This document shows positions 53,350 through 63,928 of a stretch of DNA of 64,000 nt, piece by piece; the first letter of the stretch is position 1, and every line of letters begins with the position of its first letter. The translations under genes were made by a program, and so were the position numbers. The notes beneath the pieces are model-generated. The model worked only from the letters and a program-made list of their open reading frames with translations. It was not told where the DNA came from and ran no database searches. The DNA is from Vibrio renipiscarius. GTDB taxonomy: Bacteria > Pseudomonadota > Gammaproteobacteria > Enterobacterales > Vibrionaceae. The stretch is from NCBI RefSeq assembly GCF_000827885.1, contig NZ_JTKH01000024.1:372001-436000 (forward strand), given 5' to 3'.

Positions 53350-54858
53350 TTAACGAAAACTTGGGATGATTGCCGGAATCCCTGGCAAAAGACCAACCAA
53401 CGCCATCACACCACTTAGCACAATAAACATCGCTCCAGGCAGCACCCAACGGCTCATTTTACTCAGTTCACTGCTACGTTCTTTACAGCCGACTAAGCCT
53501 AAGTTATCCAACAGCATGGTGAGCGACCAGCCAAATGCTGGGTTAACGAGCGCTGAAGCAAAGACAACAATCGCCGCCGATTGGGTGGTTTTCCCTTCAC
53601 GCGTCATTTCCATTCCAGCTTCTAGCAATGGAACAAATACCCCAACAATCAGCGCGACACAGAGTACAGGTTGCCATATCGCTAAATCCATCGGGTAGCC
53701 CCAAATTGCCGCGATGATACAGAACAGAGCTGTCAACAAAGCGCCAGCAGGAATAGGACGTTTAGCAATCGCCGCCGGTATGATGTAAGTCCCCCATGAA
53801 GAAGTAAAATTAGTCCCACCAAGCAGAGAACCGAACGTTTGACGAATGGAAGCCGTGGTCATGGTATCGTCAATGTTCATATGAACTTTTTCTGTACGTT
53901 CTGGGTAGCTGATTTTTTGAAACACCTGATGGCCTAAAAAATCTGGCGACCACATCGCCACGGCTAAAATAGCAAACGGCAACACCACCATGAAATGTTC
54001 AAGCGTCGGTAAGCCTAGCATCCAGCCTGTATTTTCTCCCCACCAATACATCGGGTTCATATTGGGCAAACCAGGCTCGGTTTGAAAAGAAAATGGAGCA
54101 CCCATGGCAAAAGCGATAGAACCACCCAGCAAGCAGCTTAGAGGTACGGCTAGCCAACGCTTACGAAAATGTTCCAATAACGCATATAAAATAATGGTGC
54201 AAAAGATCACGACAAAAGCAATATGACTCATGCCGATGCCCTCAGCCCAAGCGAACAGTTTTTTCACTTGAGAGACGGTTCCTACAAAGCCAAGGTAGAG
54301 TAATAAGCCGCCACACACGCCTTTACTGGTGAGATTGGCCAACATACTGCCACCTTTACTGATGGCTAAGAGTAAGCCAAACGTGCCAATCAGCAACCCA
54401 AAAGCCATAGGATGCCCACCCGCGGCAACGACAATCGGAATTAAAGGAATGAGTGGGCCGTGTGTCCCAGCAAGGTTCGCGGTCGGTAGTAGAAAACCAG
54501 AGAAAAGAATAATGAAAACAGAGGCGATGAGGAGTTCATAACGCACATTTTCTAAAATAAAGCCTTCATTTAGCCCTAGCGCTCCGGCAAAGGTTGCGGC
54601 AATAGCGCCTACCATCACCACTTTACCAATGGTCGCCGCCATCGCTGGGATAGTATCTTCTATCTCAAATCGATAATCTTTAAACGGCAAATTGGGACGC
54701 CAGCGTTTCGGCGCCATGATCTGTAATTCGTGCTCTAAATATTGTTCTCGGGAATCAAATTCTGAACTTGGTTTGTGTTGTTGCTCATAAGTGAGTTCGC
54801 CCTCGTTGGCTTGAGGTTTATCTGGTCGTATTTGTTCGGACTCTAAAGTACTGCTCAT
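53350..54858 (-). CDS. DUF3360 family membrane transporter
   Basis: A 502-residue integral membrane protein with a 70-residue cytosolic N-terminus and about 12 helices. The start MSSTLESEQ is chosen because AAAGGAA lies 10 bases upstream. The sequence resembles the NCS2/SulP-like DUF3360 proteins of Vibrionaceae (THGPLIPLIPIVVAAGGHPMAFGL, LLGGTNFTSSWGTYIIPAAIAKRPIPAGA). Substrate unknown. It stands alone, facing the pst operon in the same direction. Confidence 0.83.
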   Translation of the reverse strand: MSSTLESEQIRPDKPQANEGELTYEQQHKPSSEFDSREQYLEHELQIMAPKRWRPNLPFKDYRFEIEDTIPAMAATIGKVVMVGAIAATFAGALGLNEGFILENVRYELLIASVFIILFSGFLLPTANLAGTHGPLIPLIPIVVAAGGHPMAFGLLIGTFGLLLAISKGGSMLANLTSKGVCGGLLLYLGFVGTVSQVKKLFAWAEGIGMSHIAFVVIFCTIILYALLEHFRKRWLAVPLSCLLGGSIAFAMGAPFSFQTEPGLPNMNPMYWWGENTGWMLGLPTLEHFMVVLPFAILAVAMWSPDFLGHQVFQKISYPERTEKVHMNIDDTMTTASIRQTFGSLLGGTNFTSSWGTYIIPAAIAKRPIPAGALLTALFCIIAAIWGYPMDLAIWQPVLCVALIVGVFVPLLEAGMEMTREGKTTQSAAIVVFASALVNPAFGWSLTMLLDNLGLVGCKERSSELSKMSRWVLPGAMFIVLSGVMALVGLLPGIPAIIPSFR

Positions 54859-55264
54859 GTTGATTCCTTTCGCTCGCACTCTATACCCAAACAACGTTAA
54901 TAACTCATGGCACGAGTACGCTATATATTCCCTGCCATCAATAACTCGATGACTCTATATTTTTAATCAGTTAATTTGTTATTAATAAATGAAGTTAACT
55001 CACTATTAAATAAAAAGAACAAATCAACTCACTGCTTAAAACAACCACTAAATTTCAGCTGCTAGTACCTTATACCAAACGAAAAAAAACAAACAGTCTC
55101 AGTCAGTTAGACATTAGTCGTAGAGTAAGACGAAGAGTATGAGAAAGCGCTGGCAGTCCGTATCGTTCGCATTTATATACCCTTAATTTCATTGGTAATA
55201 ATGTAAGGCGATAAACAGAATCAGGTCTTATCTTTTTCAGTTATTATTTTTGCAATACAAACGT

Positions 55265-55391
55265 TATACCCGTCCTACTTGAAGTTGCAGCGGTGTTGAC
55301 TGGCACTCTCAAACCTCATCACATAGCGCACCTATGCTCAGAGGCTTTGTTCGCTTGTCGCCTACCTGCATCTTCAAGTTGTTTGGGTATA
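55265..55391 (-). repeat. ERIC-like intergenic repeat, full length (127 bp)
   Basis: It starts TATACCCGTCCTACTTGAAG and ends CTTCAAGTTGTTTGGGTATA, so the ends are inverted repeats as in ERIC elements of enterobacteria and vibrios, which are 126-127 bp. Three more copies in the window are diverged or truncated (11865, 16049, 25516), all in the opposite orientation. Confidence 0.88.
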
Positions 55392-55488
55392 GGTGATTAT
55401 TTGAATTCAGATTGCAGGGCGTAATGCATTTTGGGGCTTCGATGAGTGGCTCCTACCCCAAAAAACGCCACCACAAACACAACGCACT

Positions 55489-55518
55489 AAAAAAGCCTTC
55501 AACACAGGTTGAAGGCTT
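55489..55518 (-). terminator. terminator of the fadBA operon
   Basis: AAGCCTTCAAC, ACAG and GTTGAAGGCTT with a T-run on the minus strand. Confidence 0.88.
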
Positions 55519-55585
55519 GAATCGTTACCCTAATTTATTGTCTTGGTCACCTAGATGACGATCTCAGATCGAACGATTAAGTGGC

Positions 55586-56746
55586 TCACTCCACTCTTTC
55601 GATAATCGTCGCAATACCTTGTCCCATACCAATACACATAGTTGCTAGCCCGTATCGACCACCACGCTGTTCCATAATATTGATAAGGCTACCGACGATG
55701 CGAGCACCCGAACACCCTAAAGGATGACCCAGTGAAATCGCTCCACCATGCAGATTCACTTTGTCTTCACGCTGCTCCCACAAGCCTAAGTCTTTTAAAC
55801 ACGGGATAGCTTGCGCTGCAAACGCTTCATTCACTTCTGCAAAATCGATATCGGCGATCGTGAGATCCGTCTTCGCTAACGCTTTTTTGGTTGCCGGTAC
55901 GGGTCCATAACCCATAAGTGCGGCAGGCACTCCCGCAGAGGCAGACGAGATAACCCTAGCTCTCGGTTTAATGCCGAGCTCGATGGCTTTATCTTCACTC
56001 ATCACCAGCAAACAAGATGCGCCGTCAGATAAGGCCGAAGACGTACCCGCCGTTACCGTTCCTCGCGGATCAAATGCAGGACGAAGCTTAGATAAAGACT
56101 CAACCGTCGTTTCAGGGCGAATCACCTCGTCATGCTTAACCAAGATGGGAGCACCGCTTTCGTCATGACCCATGGTTGGGACAATCTCTTTATCAAAGCG
56201 ACCTTCAAGTGTCGCTTCGTGCGCAAGTCGGTGCGAGCGAGCGCCCAGCTCATCTTGCTCTTCACGCGACACGTTATGCAGTTGCCCAAGGGCTTCCGCC
56301 GTTAACCCCATCATCGCAGATGCTTGTGCCATATTGCGGTTGTATGGGTTTAGGTTGATGCCTTTTGTCATCGGGATATGCCCCATATGCTCAACACCAC
56401 CAACGAGGACAACATCGGCATCACCCGCTTTTATCGAACGCGTCGCCATGTGCAAAGCGTCCATCGACGATCCACACAAACGGTTCACCGTGGTTGCTGG
56501 TACTTCTTCAGACAACCCAGCTTGAAGTGCTGCGACCTTCGCAAGGTTAACACCCTGCTCTTCTGTTTGCTGCACACAACCCCAGATCACATCATCAATC
56601 AGAGTGGATTCAACCTTTGGCTGACGCTTCAGCATTGCACTCATTAAGTGAGACGAAAGATCATCGGCTCGTACATGTCGAAATACACCATTTTTTGAAC
56701 GCCCCATTGGAGTTCGAATCGCATCTACAATCACTACGTTTTTCAT
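55586..56746 (-). CDS. fadA: acetyl-CoA C-acyltransferase (3-ketoacyl-CoA thiolase)
   Basis: A 386-residue thiolase (E. coli FadA 387), the last step of beta-oxidation. Cys91 in [11 protein letters not shown] is the nucleophile; the His in [25 protein letters not shown] and the second Cys in [10 protein letters not shown] complete the site. It begins 15 bases after the fadB stop and is the last gene of the operon. Confidence 0.95.
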   Translation of the reverse strand: MKNVVIVDAIRTPMGRSKNGVFRHVRADDLSSHLMSAMLKRQPKVESTLIDDVIWGCVQQTEEQGVNLAKVAALQAGLSEEVPATTVNRLCGSSMDALHMATRSIKAGDADVVLVGGVEHMGHIPMTKGINLNPYNRNMAQASAMMGLTAEALGQLHNVSREEQDELGARSHRLAHEATLEGRFDKEIVPTMGHDESGAPILVKHDEVIRPETTVESLSKLRPAFDPRGTVTAGTSSALSDGASCLLVMSEDKAIELGIKPRARVISSASAGVPAALMGYGPVPATKKALAKTDLTIADIDFAEVNEAFAAQAIPCLKDLGLWEQREDKVNLHGGAISLGHPLGCSGARIVGSLINIMEQRGGRYGLATMCIGMGQGIATIIERVE

Positions 56747-56761
56747 ATTTCTTACTCCAGG

Positions 56762-58915
56762 TTACGCGTAAAAATTACGGTTCAGTTCAACACGGTCACT
56801 AAGACCTTGAGGGATAGCATATAAAGAACCTAAGTCTTCATATTGTTGGGCAATCTCTAGCAGCTTATCGAGACCCATGCTATCCATGTAGTAGAAGATT
56901 CCGCCACGGAATGCCGGGAATCCAGTGCCGTAGATAAACGCAATATCACCCTCAGCCGCTGAAGAAATAATGCCGTCATCTAAACAGCGAATCGCTTCAT
57001 ACATCATCGGCAACATCATTCGCAGTGTGATGTCTTGAGGCTCCATTGAGGTTGGTGCACCACAAAGGCGTTCAATAAGCGCAGTGGTTTCCAAATGGCT
57101 TTCTGGTTGTAAGCGACCTTTGCGATCCGCTTTGTACAGATAGAAACCCTCTTTTGTTTTTTGTCCTAAACGTCCTTTCGCCACAGATTCCGCGATCAGA
57201 TTAGTCTCTGGTTTAGCTAAACGCGTTGGGAAGGCTTCGCTCATCACATCAATGCAGTGGTCTGCGGTATCGAGTCCAATCACATCAAGCAGATGCGCTG
57301 GCCCCATTGGCCAACCAAACCCTTTGCTCATCACTTTGTCGATTTGAGCAATATCACCGCCCGCAACCAACAGTTGGTTGAAAGCCAAGAAGTAAGGCGT
57401 TAGGCAGCGATTAACCAAGAAGCCAGCACAGTCGTTCACTACGATAGGCGTCTTGCCAAGTGCCAGAACGTAATTAACTGCGGTTGCAATGGTTTCTGGT
57501 GATGTTTGCTCACCTTTGATCACTTCAACCAACGGCATGCGATGCACTGGGTTAAAGAAGTGAATGCCACAGAAGTTCTCTGGGTTCTTTAATGAGTGCG
57601 CTAAGCCACTGATCATCAAAGTAGATGTGTTTGATGCAATCATTGCATTTGGCGCAACCTGTTCAAGCTCAGCTAACACCTTTTCTTTAACGATTGGATT
57701 CTCAACGACCGCTTCTATCACCAAATCACAGCTGTCTAACGCTGCGTTGTGCAAAGTCGGCACGATACGGTTGAGCACTTGACCCATCGCCTCTGGGCTC
57801 TTACGACCGCGAGTGACTTGCTTTGAAAGCAGTTGATTGGCTTCATTGAGCCCTAACGCTAAGCCCTGTTTGTTGATGTCTTTGAGTACTACATCCAACT
57901 TTTTATCCGCAGTAACATAAGCGATACCGCCGCCCATAATGCCCGCGCCGACCACACCCACTTCTTCAGTTTTCTTGCCGCCTTTAGCGTGTTTCTTTGC
58001 TGTCGCTTTTACTGCCATGTCGCTCAGGAAAACATTCACTAAAGCGTCTGCTACACCACTTGCGACACATTTAATGATTCCCGCTTGCTCAAGCTTTAAG
58101 GCTTCATCGCGAGAACAACGAGCGCTTTGAGAAATCGTGTTCAGAATAATGTCCGGTGCCGGATAATGCGGACCAGCGGCTTTCGCGACCATGCCTTTAG
58201 CCACATTAATCGACATCGCCAGTTCCGCGTCATTCAGAGTCAGTGGCGCTTGTTTTTCTGCATAACGCTGCTGCCAATCAAAGTCACCAGAGATGCACGA
58301 CTCAAGCATGGTTAACGCGCTTTCGATTGGGTTTGTCTTACTCGCATCGATCACACCGTCAACAACGTGATGTTCTAACGCTTGCTGCGCCTTAAAAGTT
58401 TTACCCGTGGTTAGCCATTGCAGTGCCGTATCCACACCTGTGATGCGCGGTAATCGAGTCACCCCACCCCATGCTGGCATAATGCCAAGCTTAACTTCAG
58501 GCAGGCTCATTTTTAGGTCGGTCGTGGCAAGACGATAATCCGCAAGCAGTGAAAGCTCTACCCCACCACCAACCGCGACACCATTAACGATGGCGACTTT
58601 AGGAAGGTTCAGGTCTTCAATTCGGTTATAAATGGAATGCGCCCATGATAAGTAATCGGTAATAGCCGCATCACCGTCACTAAACAGAGAGCGAAAGGCT
58701 TTTACATCCGCACCCGCGCTAAATAACGCTTTGCCTGAACGGATGATCAGACCGGCAGCATCACTGTTTTCAAGTTGCTCGACACAGCTTTCAAGTTCAA
58801 TTAACGCCGACTTAGTGAGTGTATTAACCGAATCTGATTCTGCGTTGAAAACCAATTCAACAATACGATCAGAATCTTCGATAAATGCGAGTTTGAAAAA
58901 TTGTCCTGTAAACAT
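56762..58915 (-). CDS. fadB: fatty acid oxidation complex alpha subunit
   Basis: A 717-residue bifunctional enzyme. The enoyl-CoA hydratase half (1-190) has GGGVELSLLADYRLA and LPEVKLGIMPAWGGVTRLPR; the 3-hydroxyacyl-CoA dehydrogenase half (about 310-700) has VGVVGAGIMGGGIAYV and GIHFFNPVHRMPLVEVI. Pairing with thiolase and length fit the FadB/FadJ group. It starts nine bases after the CoA-transferase stop. Confidence 0.95.
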   Translation of the reverse strand: MFTGQFFKLAFIEDSDRIVELVFNAESDSVNTLTKSALIELESCVEQLENSDAAGLIIRSGKALFSAGADVKAFRSLFSDGDAAITDYLSWAHSIYNRIEDLNLPKVAIVNGVAVGGGVELSLLADYRLATTDLKMSLPEVKLGIMPAWGGVTRLPRITGVDTALQWLTTGKTFKAQQALEHHVVDGVIDASKTNPIESALTMLESCISGDFDWQQRYAEKQAPLTLNDAELAMSINVAKGMVAKAAGPHYPAPDIILNTISQSARCSRDEALKLEQAGIIKCVASGVADALVNVFLSDMAVKATAKKHAKGGKKTEEVGVVGAGIMGGGIAYVTADKKLDVVLKDINKQGLALGLNEANQLLSKQVTRGRKSPEAMGQVLNRIVPTLHNAALDSCDLVIEAVVENPIVKEKVLAELEQVAPNAMIASNTSTLMISGLAHSLKNPENFCGIHFFNPVHRMPLVEVIKGEQTSPETIATAVNYVLALGKTPIVVNDCAGFLVNRCLTPYFLAFNQLLVAGGDIAQIDKVMSKGFGWPMGPAHLLDVIGLDTADHCIDVMSEAFPTRLAKPETNLIAESVAKGRLGQKTKEGFYLYKADRKGRLQPESHLETTALIERLCGAPTSMEPQDITLRMMLPMMYEAIRCLDDGIISSAAEGDIAFIYGTGFPAFRGGIFYYMDSMGLDKLLEIAQQYEDLGSLYAIPQGLSDRVELNRNFYA

Positions 58916-58924
58916 AATTACCTC

Positions 58925-60232
58925 CTACTTCACTAAGCCATGTTGTTTTGCTTCCGCCAGTAACGACTCACGAAAATCTGGGTGTGCGATGTTCGCTAAC
59001 GCATGAACGCGTTCAGAGACCGTCATACCGCGCAGGTTCACCGAGCCGTATTCCGTCGCCACAATATGCACATCGTTACGAGGCGTGGTAATCGGCGTGC
59101 CCACTGGCAATGACAAACGAATATTCGACTCTAAGCCGTCTTTGCCTTCACGCGTTGCTGCCAAGGCTAAGATGCTGACGCCGTTTTTCGCCATGTTCGC
59201 TGCGCGTACGAAATCTAACTGACCACCCGATCCCGAAATCTGGCTAAAGCCTGCCCCTTCAGATGCCACTTGACCCACAAGGTCGATCATCAAACACGTA
59301 TTAATAGAGACAAAATTATCGTTCTTAGCGACTTCATACGGGTTAACGACTTCGCTCATTGAGCCCATCTCGATGTCTGGGTTGTTGTGCAGAAAGTCCA
59401 TGACTTCTTGAGGGCCCGCCGCGAAAGCCGCGACGATTTTGTTCGGCATGTGATTCTTTTTAGTGCCAGACACCGCACCGGCTTTACACATCTCCATGAG
59501 AGATTCCGTAAACATCTCTGTATGAACACCCAGATCTTTACGGTCACGAAGCGCCATGCCCATCGCATTGGAGATGGTACCAATACCAATTTGCACCGTC
59601 ATTCCATCCTTAACATACGGGCTGACGTGTTTTGCTATTTCGGTCTCCAGCTCTGAAGGCTGGCCAGCTTTAGGTGATGCAATACTATGATGGCCTTCGA
59701 CTAATGCGTCGGCACAATCGACATGCACGATGTTGTCTTGATTGCCGATAAAAGGTTGCTGTTCATTAACAACAAAAATCACTTTAGAGGCATGTTTCAG
59801 TGCCACCTTCGTTGCGACGCCACCACACGCGCCTAAGCTGACAAAACCGTCTTCATTCGGTGGTGTTACTTCAACAACCACGGTATTCGGCTGCAGTTTT
59901 TCAAAAATATCTTCGAAATTAGAGAAATGAAAATTCGTGATTTCAATGTTGCCATTGCCTTGCAGCTTTCTTTCAATTGGCCCCATGAACAGGCTGATAT
60001 GCTTGAAGTTATTTTGGTATTGAGGCTTCAAAAACTCGAAGGGCGTGGTCATCAAACCTGTGTAGATTTCACAATCACTGAATAGGTCGAGGTGTTTATC
60101 TAACTCCTTTAGAAAAACAACTGGAATGGACAGTAAGCCACCTGCCCAGATTTTGTCACCGGAAGCGAGTTTGCCGACTGCAGACTCTAACGAGAGTAGT
60201 TTTTCGCGATGGATCTCTTGCCAATTATTCAT
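58925..60232 (-). CDS. acetyl-CoA hydrolase/transferase family protein
   Basis: A 435-residue family-I CoA-transferase of the acetyl-CoA hydrolase/4-hydroxybutyrate-CoA transferase type (SGSGGQLDFVRAA and ATEYGSVNLRGMT). It may move CoA between acyl groups such as acetate and short-chain acids. It is first in the operon with fadB and fadA, suggesting activation of short-chain fatty acids for beta-oxidation. Substrate is inferred. Confidence 0.88.
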   Translation of the reverse strand: MNNWQEIHREKLLSLESAVGKLASGDKIWAGGLLSIPVVFLKELDKHLDLFSDCEIYTGLMTTPFEFLKPQYQNNFKHISLFMGPIERKLQGNGNIEITNFHFSNFEDIFEKLQPNTVVVEVTPPNEDGFVSLGACGGVATKVALKHASKVIFVVNEQQPFIGNQDNIVHVDCADALVEGHHSIASPKAGQPSELETEIAKHVSPYVKDGMTVQIGIGTISNAMGMALRDRKDLGVHTEMFTESLMEMCKAGAVSGTKKNHMPNKIVAAFAAGPQEVMDFLHNNPDIEMGSMSEVVNPYEVAKNDNFVSINTCLMIDLVGQVASEGAGFSQISGSGGQLDFVRAANMAKNGVSILALAATREGKDGLESNIRLSLPVGTPITTPRNDVHIVATEYGSVNLRGMTVSERVHALANIAHPDFRESLLAEAKQHGLVK

Positions 60233-60430
60233 AATGTAGTTCTCATTATACTTTGCATAACAGGCAAAATTTTGAATATTACTTTTCCATTAAAACCAAA
60301 ACTTGTATGTTATGCATGAACGTAGGGTACAGGTAAATATCCTTTTCACGGTATTCAGAATACAATTTCCCTAGGCTTTAACTTTGCAATTCAGGACAAG
60401 AAATTCACTATTCTGGACAATTAATCACTT

Positions 60431-60446
60431 TGTGTTTTTGATCACA
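60431..60446. promoter_or_regulatory. CRP-like site between the fad operon and the AraC gene
   Basis: TGTGTTTTTGATCACA differs from TGTGA-N6-TCACA at one position. It lies 24 bases before the AraC start and about 200 bases upstream of the divergent CoA-transferase start. Confidence 0.5.
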
Positions 60447-60469
60447 TATCCGGTTTATAAGGGCATAAA

Positions 60470-61501
60470 ATGGCATTGGAACAACAACGCTTTCATAACT
60501 CCCTTTCGGTTCACGCTGGCTGGCAAGCCTTGCTCGCTTTAACAGCAAAAGAGCATCAAGTGGAGAACCAGTTTTTTCCGCCGAAGCGTAAGAATTCAGA
60601 TGGACGATTGCACTTCCACGACCTTCGGGAAGAGTTAGTAAAACTGTGTGAATATACCGATGATGAGCTGATCCCTGTAAGAGCCGCGAAGCACGTTAAT
60701 CCGTTAACCTTTGGCAGTTATTCCCTAGCACTATGGACCGCTCCCAACCTCGAGGCGATGCTAAAAACCGCAGCCGAATTTTCGTTCATTATTGCGTCGC
60801 CTATCCGGCTCCAATATCGAGAAAATAAACAAGGTAGCGCCGAGTTATGGGTGCTCAACAGCGAGCCTTTAAGCCAAGAAAGCCATGTCACCTACCTTGG
60901 TGTAACGATGCTGATCGCCACGCTCATTTACATCATCAAGCATGTGATCCTCAGCGAAGACATCGATGTGAGCGTCAAATTGATTGAGCATAAATTCTCT
61001 CCCAAGCGCACCGAACAGCTTGAGCGGTTAACGGGAACAAAAATCACCGCCGGACACCCAATAAGAAAGATCGCGATCGATAAAAAGCATCTGCATAAGC
61101 CTTTAGATAATTACGATGAAGGGATCTATTTTTCGGCACTGAATCTGCTGAGAAAAGACGCGGAGTCCTTAAAGAAAGGTGACCTGATTCTTCAGATTTA
61201 CAATGCGCTCAATCAAGCGAATAACTTAGAGAATGTTTCGGGTGAGAGCCTTGCTCAGTCGCTCAACATGAACATCCGAACGTTGAATAGAAGGCTTGCT
61301 GAACTCAACACAAACTATCGAGGCGTAGTCGAAAAATACAAGCTAGAAAAGGCCCTGCACTTACTAGAAGACCAACACATCAACATGACCGAGATTGCCT
61401 ACCAACTCGGCTTTGCTGATTTGAGCACTTTCTCACGCGCCTTTAAGAGATGGACAGGGCTAAGTCCAATAAAATTAAGGCGAAGTCAGAATATCGCCTA
61501 G
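60470..61501 (+). CDS. AraC family transcriptional regulator
   Basis: A 343-residue AraC regulator. An arabinose-binding-like N-terminal domain (about 20-205) precedes a double HTH (about 245-335) with MNIRTLNRRLAELNTNYRGVVEKYKLEKALHLL and ITEIAYQLGFADLSTFSRAFKRWTGLSP-like ending. It is divergent from the fad operon and upstream of a FadH-type gene, both plausible targets. Confidence 0.93.
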   Translation: MALEQQRFHNSLSVHAGWQALLALTAKEHQVENQFFPPKRKNSDGRLHFHDLREELVKLCEYTDDELIPVRAAKHVNPLTFGSYSLALWTAPNLEAMLKTAAEFSFIIASPIRLQYRENKQGSAELWVLNSEPLSQESHVTYLGVTMLIATLIYIIKHVILSEDIDVSVKLIEHKFSPKRTEQLERLTGTKITAGHPIRKIAIDKKHLHKPLDNYDEGIYFSALNLLRKDAESLKKGDLILQIYNALNQANNLENVSGESLAQSLNMNIRTLNRRLAELNTNYRGVVEKYKLEKALHLLEDQHINMTEIAYQLGFADLSTFSRAFKRWTGLSPIKLRRSQNIA

Positions 61502-61654
61502 GTAAAGACTGATCTAAATCAACGTTACTTTCGATGGCATATTCGGCAAAACTTTTGTCCTAAAATGCAAAGTTAGCGGGTTAATCTCTTGCTTTAATAT
61601 CACCAGTACTTGCTTGGTTGACACCCAATGCATTCAATTATTGGAGATTAGATT

Positions 61655-63676
61655 ATGTTAAAACAAGAGCATAACGTGCTTTTTGAACCGATGACGATCG
61701 GATCGTTAAAGCTAAAGAATCGCTACTCAATGGCCCCGATGGGCACCCTAGGCTGTGTCGATGGTGATGGTGCGTACAATAGCCGTGGCGTTGAGTATTA
61801 CGTCGCTCGCGCACGTGGTGGTGTAGGCCTGATCATTACCGGTGTGCAAATGGTCGAAAATGAACTTGAACAGTTCCCGATGCCTTCTCTTCCATGCCCA
61901 ACCAACCACCCAACCGCTTATATCCGCAGCGCCAAAGAGATGACCGAACGAGTTCATACCTACGGCACTAAAATTTTCGCACAGCTCACCGCGGGTTGGG
62001 GCCGCTCTTGCATTCCGGGCTTCACTCCTGAAGACAAATCCATTGCGCCTTCTGAAGCGCCGAACCGCTTCGACCCTTCAATCACACACCGTGAACTGAC
62101 CACTGAAGAAGTAAAATACTTCATCTCTAAGTTTGTTGAGTCGGCGGCTATTGCCCAAAAAGCAGGCTTTGACGGTGTAGAAATACACGCGGTTCATGAA
62201 GGCTACTTACTTGACCAATTCACAATGGAATTTTTCAACCAACGTACAGACCAATACGGTGGCAGCTTCGAAAATCGTTATCGCTTTGCGGTAGAGATTG
62301 TTGAAGGTATCAAAGCTGTTTGTGGCAAAGACTTCCCGGTATCACTGCGCTACTCCGTTAAAGGCAATATGAAAGGGTTCGGCCAAGGTATCCTTCCGGG
62401 CGAGCGCTCCGAAGAAGTGGGGCGAGATATGGAAGAAGGCCTCAAAGCGGCTGAATATCTGGAAAGCGCAGGGTTCGATGCCTTGAACGTTGATGCCGGC
62501 ACCTATGACTCATGGTACTGGAATCACCCGCCAAACTACTTCCAACCGGGCATGTACAAACCCTACTGCAAAGCCGTTTCAGAAGTGGTCGATATTCCCG
62601 TATTAATGGCTGGCCGTATGGAAAACCCAGACCTCGCTTCGCATGCGGTTCAAAATGGTATTTGTGATGGTGTGTCACTGGGTAGACCTCTGCTCGCTGA
62701 TCCAGACACGGTCAATAAGATCCGACGAGGTCGTTTTGAAGAAGTTCGTCCTTGCTTATCTTGTCACCTTGGTTGTCTAGGTCGTATGGCTGAAGTGGGT
62801 AACCTATCTTGCGCGGTTAACCCAAGCTGTGGACGAGAAGACGAGTTCAGATTACTACCAACGCACAAAACCAAAAAGGTCGTCGTTGTCGGTGGTGGTG
62901 TTGCGGGTATGGAAGCCGCTAGAATTGCTTCTGAGCGCGGACATGACGTAGTCCTTTTCGAAAAAGGCGGCCAACTGGGTGGCAATGTCATCCCAGGTAG
63001 CCAACCTCCATTCAAGCATGATGATAAAACCTTGATTGAGTGGTTCAGCGGTGAAATGACTCGACATAATGTAGACGTAAAACTCAACACAGCGGCAGAC
63101 AAAGCATCGATTGAAAGCGAAAAGCCAGACAGTGTTATTTTCGCTACAGGCTCTCGCCCAACTCAACCTAACTGGTTGGAAGGAAAAGATAAGCCGCACG
63201 TTTTAGTTGCCGAGAACATGTTGATGAACCCTGAGCTAATCACTGGCGACAAAGTCTGTGTGATTGGTGCCGGTTTAGTTGGCGCAGAAGCCGCTCTATG
63301 GATGGCTCAACAAGGTAAAGCGGTCACATTAGTTGAAGCATCAGACGATATCATTGGAGGCCCTCACGGCACCTGTTTTGCTAACTACCAGATGTTGAAA
63401 GAGCTTCTAGCCAAAGAACAAGTGAACGTTCTTACTTCAACACGATTAGAGCGAATCACCGATACGGGCGTTTGTCTAAACATTGAAAACAGCAGTGTCG
63501 AAATGCTTTCTGATCACGTCGTACTCGCGCTTGGCTACAAAGCGGAAGATCACTTGCATGAAGAACTGGCGAATCAACTGGACGTTGATGAGGTATTCAA
63601 TATCGGTGACAGCCAAAAAGCGAGAACGATCATGGCCGCAATCTGGGATGGCTTTGAAGTGGGTCGTACGCTTTAA
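61655..63676 (+). CDS. 2,4-dienoyl-CoA reductase-type NADH:flavin oxidoreductase
   Basis: A 673-residue enzyme of the FadH/old-yellow-enzyme family. An FMN TIM barrel (1-350) is followed by a 4Fe-4S site in PCLSCHLGCLGRMAEVGNLSC, then FAD domain VVVVGGGVAGMEAARIA (about 408) and NAD domain VCVIGAGLVGAEAAL (about 530). E. coli FadH has this architecture and reduces double bonds of unsaturated fatty acyl-CoAs. It is next to the fad operon, which supports this role. Other members of the family act on other enones, so the assignment is not certain. Confidence 0.87.
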   Translation: MLKQEHNVLFEPMTIGSLKLKNRYSMAPMGTLGCVDGDGAYNSRGVEYYVARARGGVGLIITGVQMVENELEQFPMPSLPCPTNHPTAYIRSAKEMTERVHTYGTKIFAQLTAGWGRSCIPGFTPEDKSIAPSEAPNRFDPSITHRELTTEEVKYFISKFVESAAIAQKAGFDGVEIHAVHEGYLLDQFTMEFFNQRTDQYGGSFENRYRFAVEIVEGIKAVCGKDFPVSLRYSVKGNMKGFGQGILPGERSEEVGRDMEEGLKAAEYLESAGFDALNVDAGTYDSWYWNHPPNYFQPGMYKPYCKAVSEVVDIPVLMAGRMENPDLASHAVQNGICDGVSLGRPLLADPDTVNKIRRGRFEEVRPCLSCHLGCLGRMAEVGNLSCAVNPSCGREDEFRLLPTHKTKKVVVVGGGVAGMEAARIASERGHDVVLFEKGGQLGGNVIPGSQPPFKHDDKTLIEWFSGEMTRHNVDVKLNTAADKASIESEKPDSVIFATGSRPTQPNWLEGKDKPHVLVAENMLMNPELITGDKVCVIGAGLVGAEAALWMAQQGKAVTLVEASDDIIGGPHGTCFANYQMLKELLAKEQVNVLTSTRLERITDTGVCLNIENSSVEMLSDHVVLALGYKAEDHLHEELANQLDVDEVFNIGDSQKARTIMAAIWDGFEVGRTL

Positions 63677-63928
63677 TTTAGTCCCGCTCAGTCAAAACGC
63701 TGAAACCAGACATGGATGTTTGGTTCCCGTTTATGTTCAATTTTCCTCTCATTATCTCTCTGTTTATCTCTCTTTTTTCTCTCTTTACCTCTATCGCTAG
63801 GTCGCTTATATAGAGCTGTCCGCAGGCGATATTGAATCTTTATGCCGTGAAAATCCCTGCTACGTTTGGCCCCTGATAGTGTTAGAATCTGCGCATCAGA
63901 ACTATCGAGAACTAGGTATTTATAAACA

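Larger units (their letters stand above)
54859..55585. other. non-coding region with a full ERIC-like repeat
   Basis: Apart from the ERIC copy at 55265-55391 and the fadA terminator at 55489-55518, no gene or recognised element is visible; 54895-55264 is AT-rich. Confidence 0.5.
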
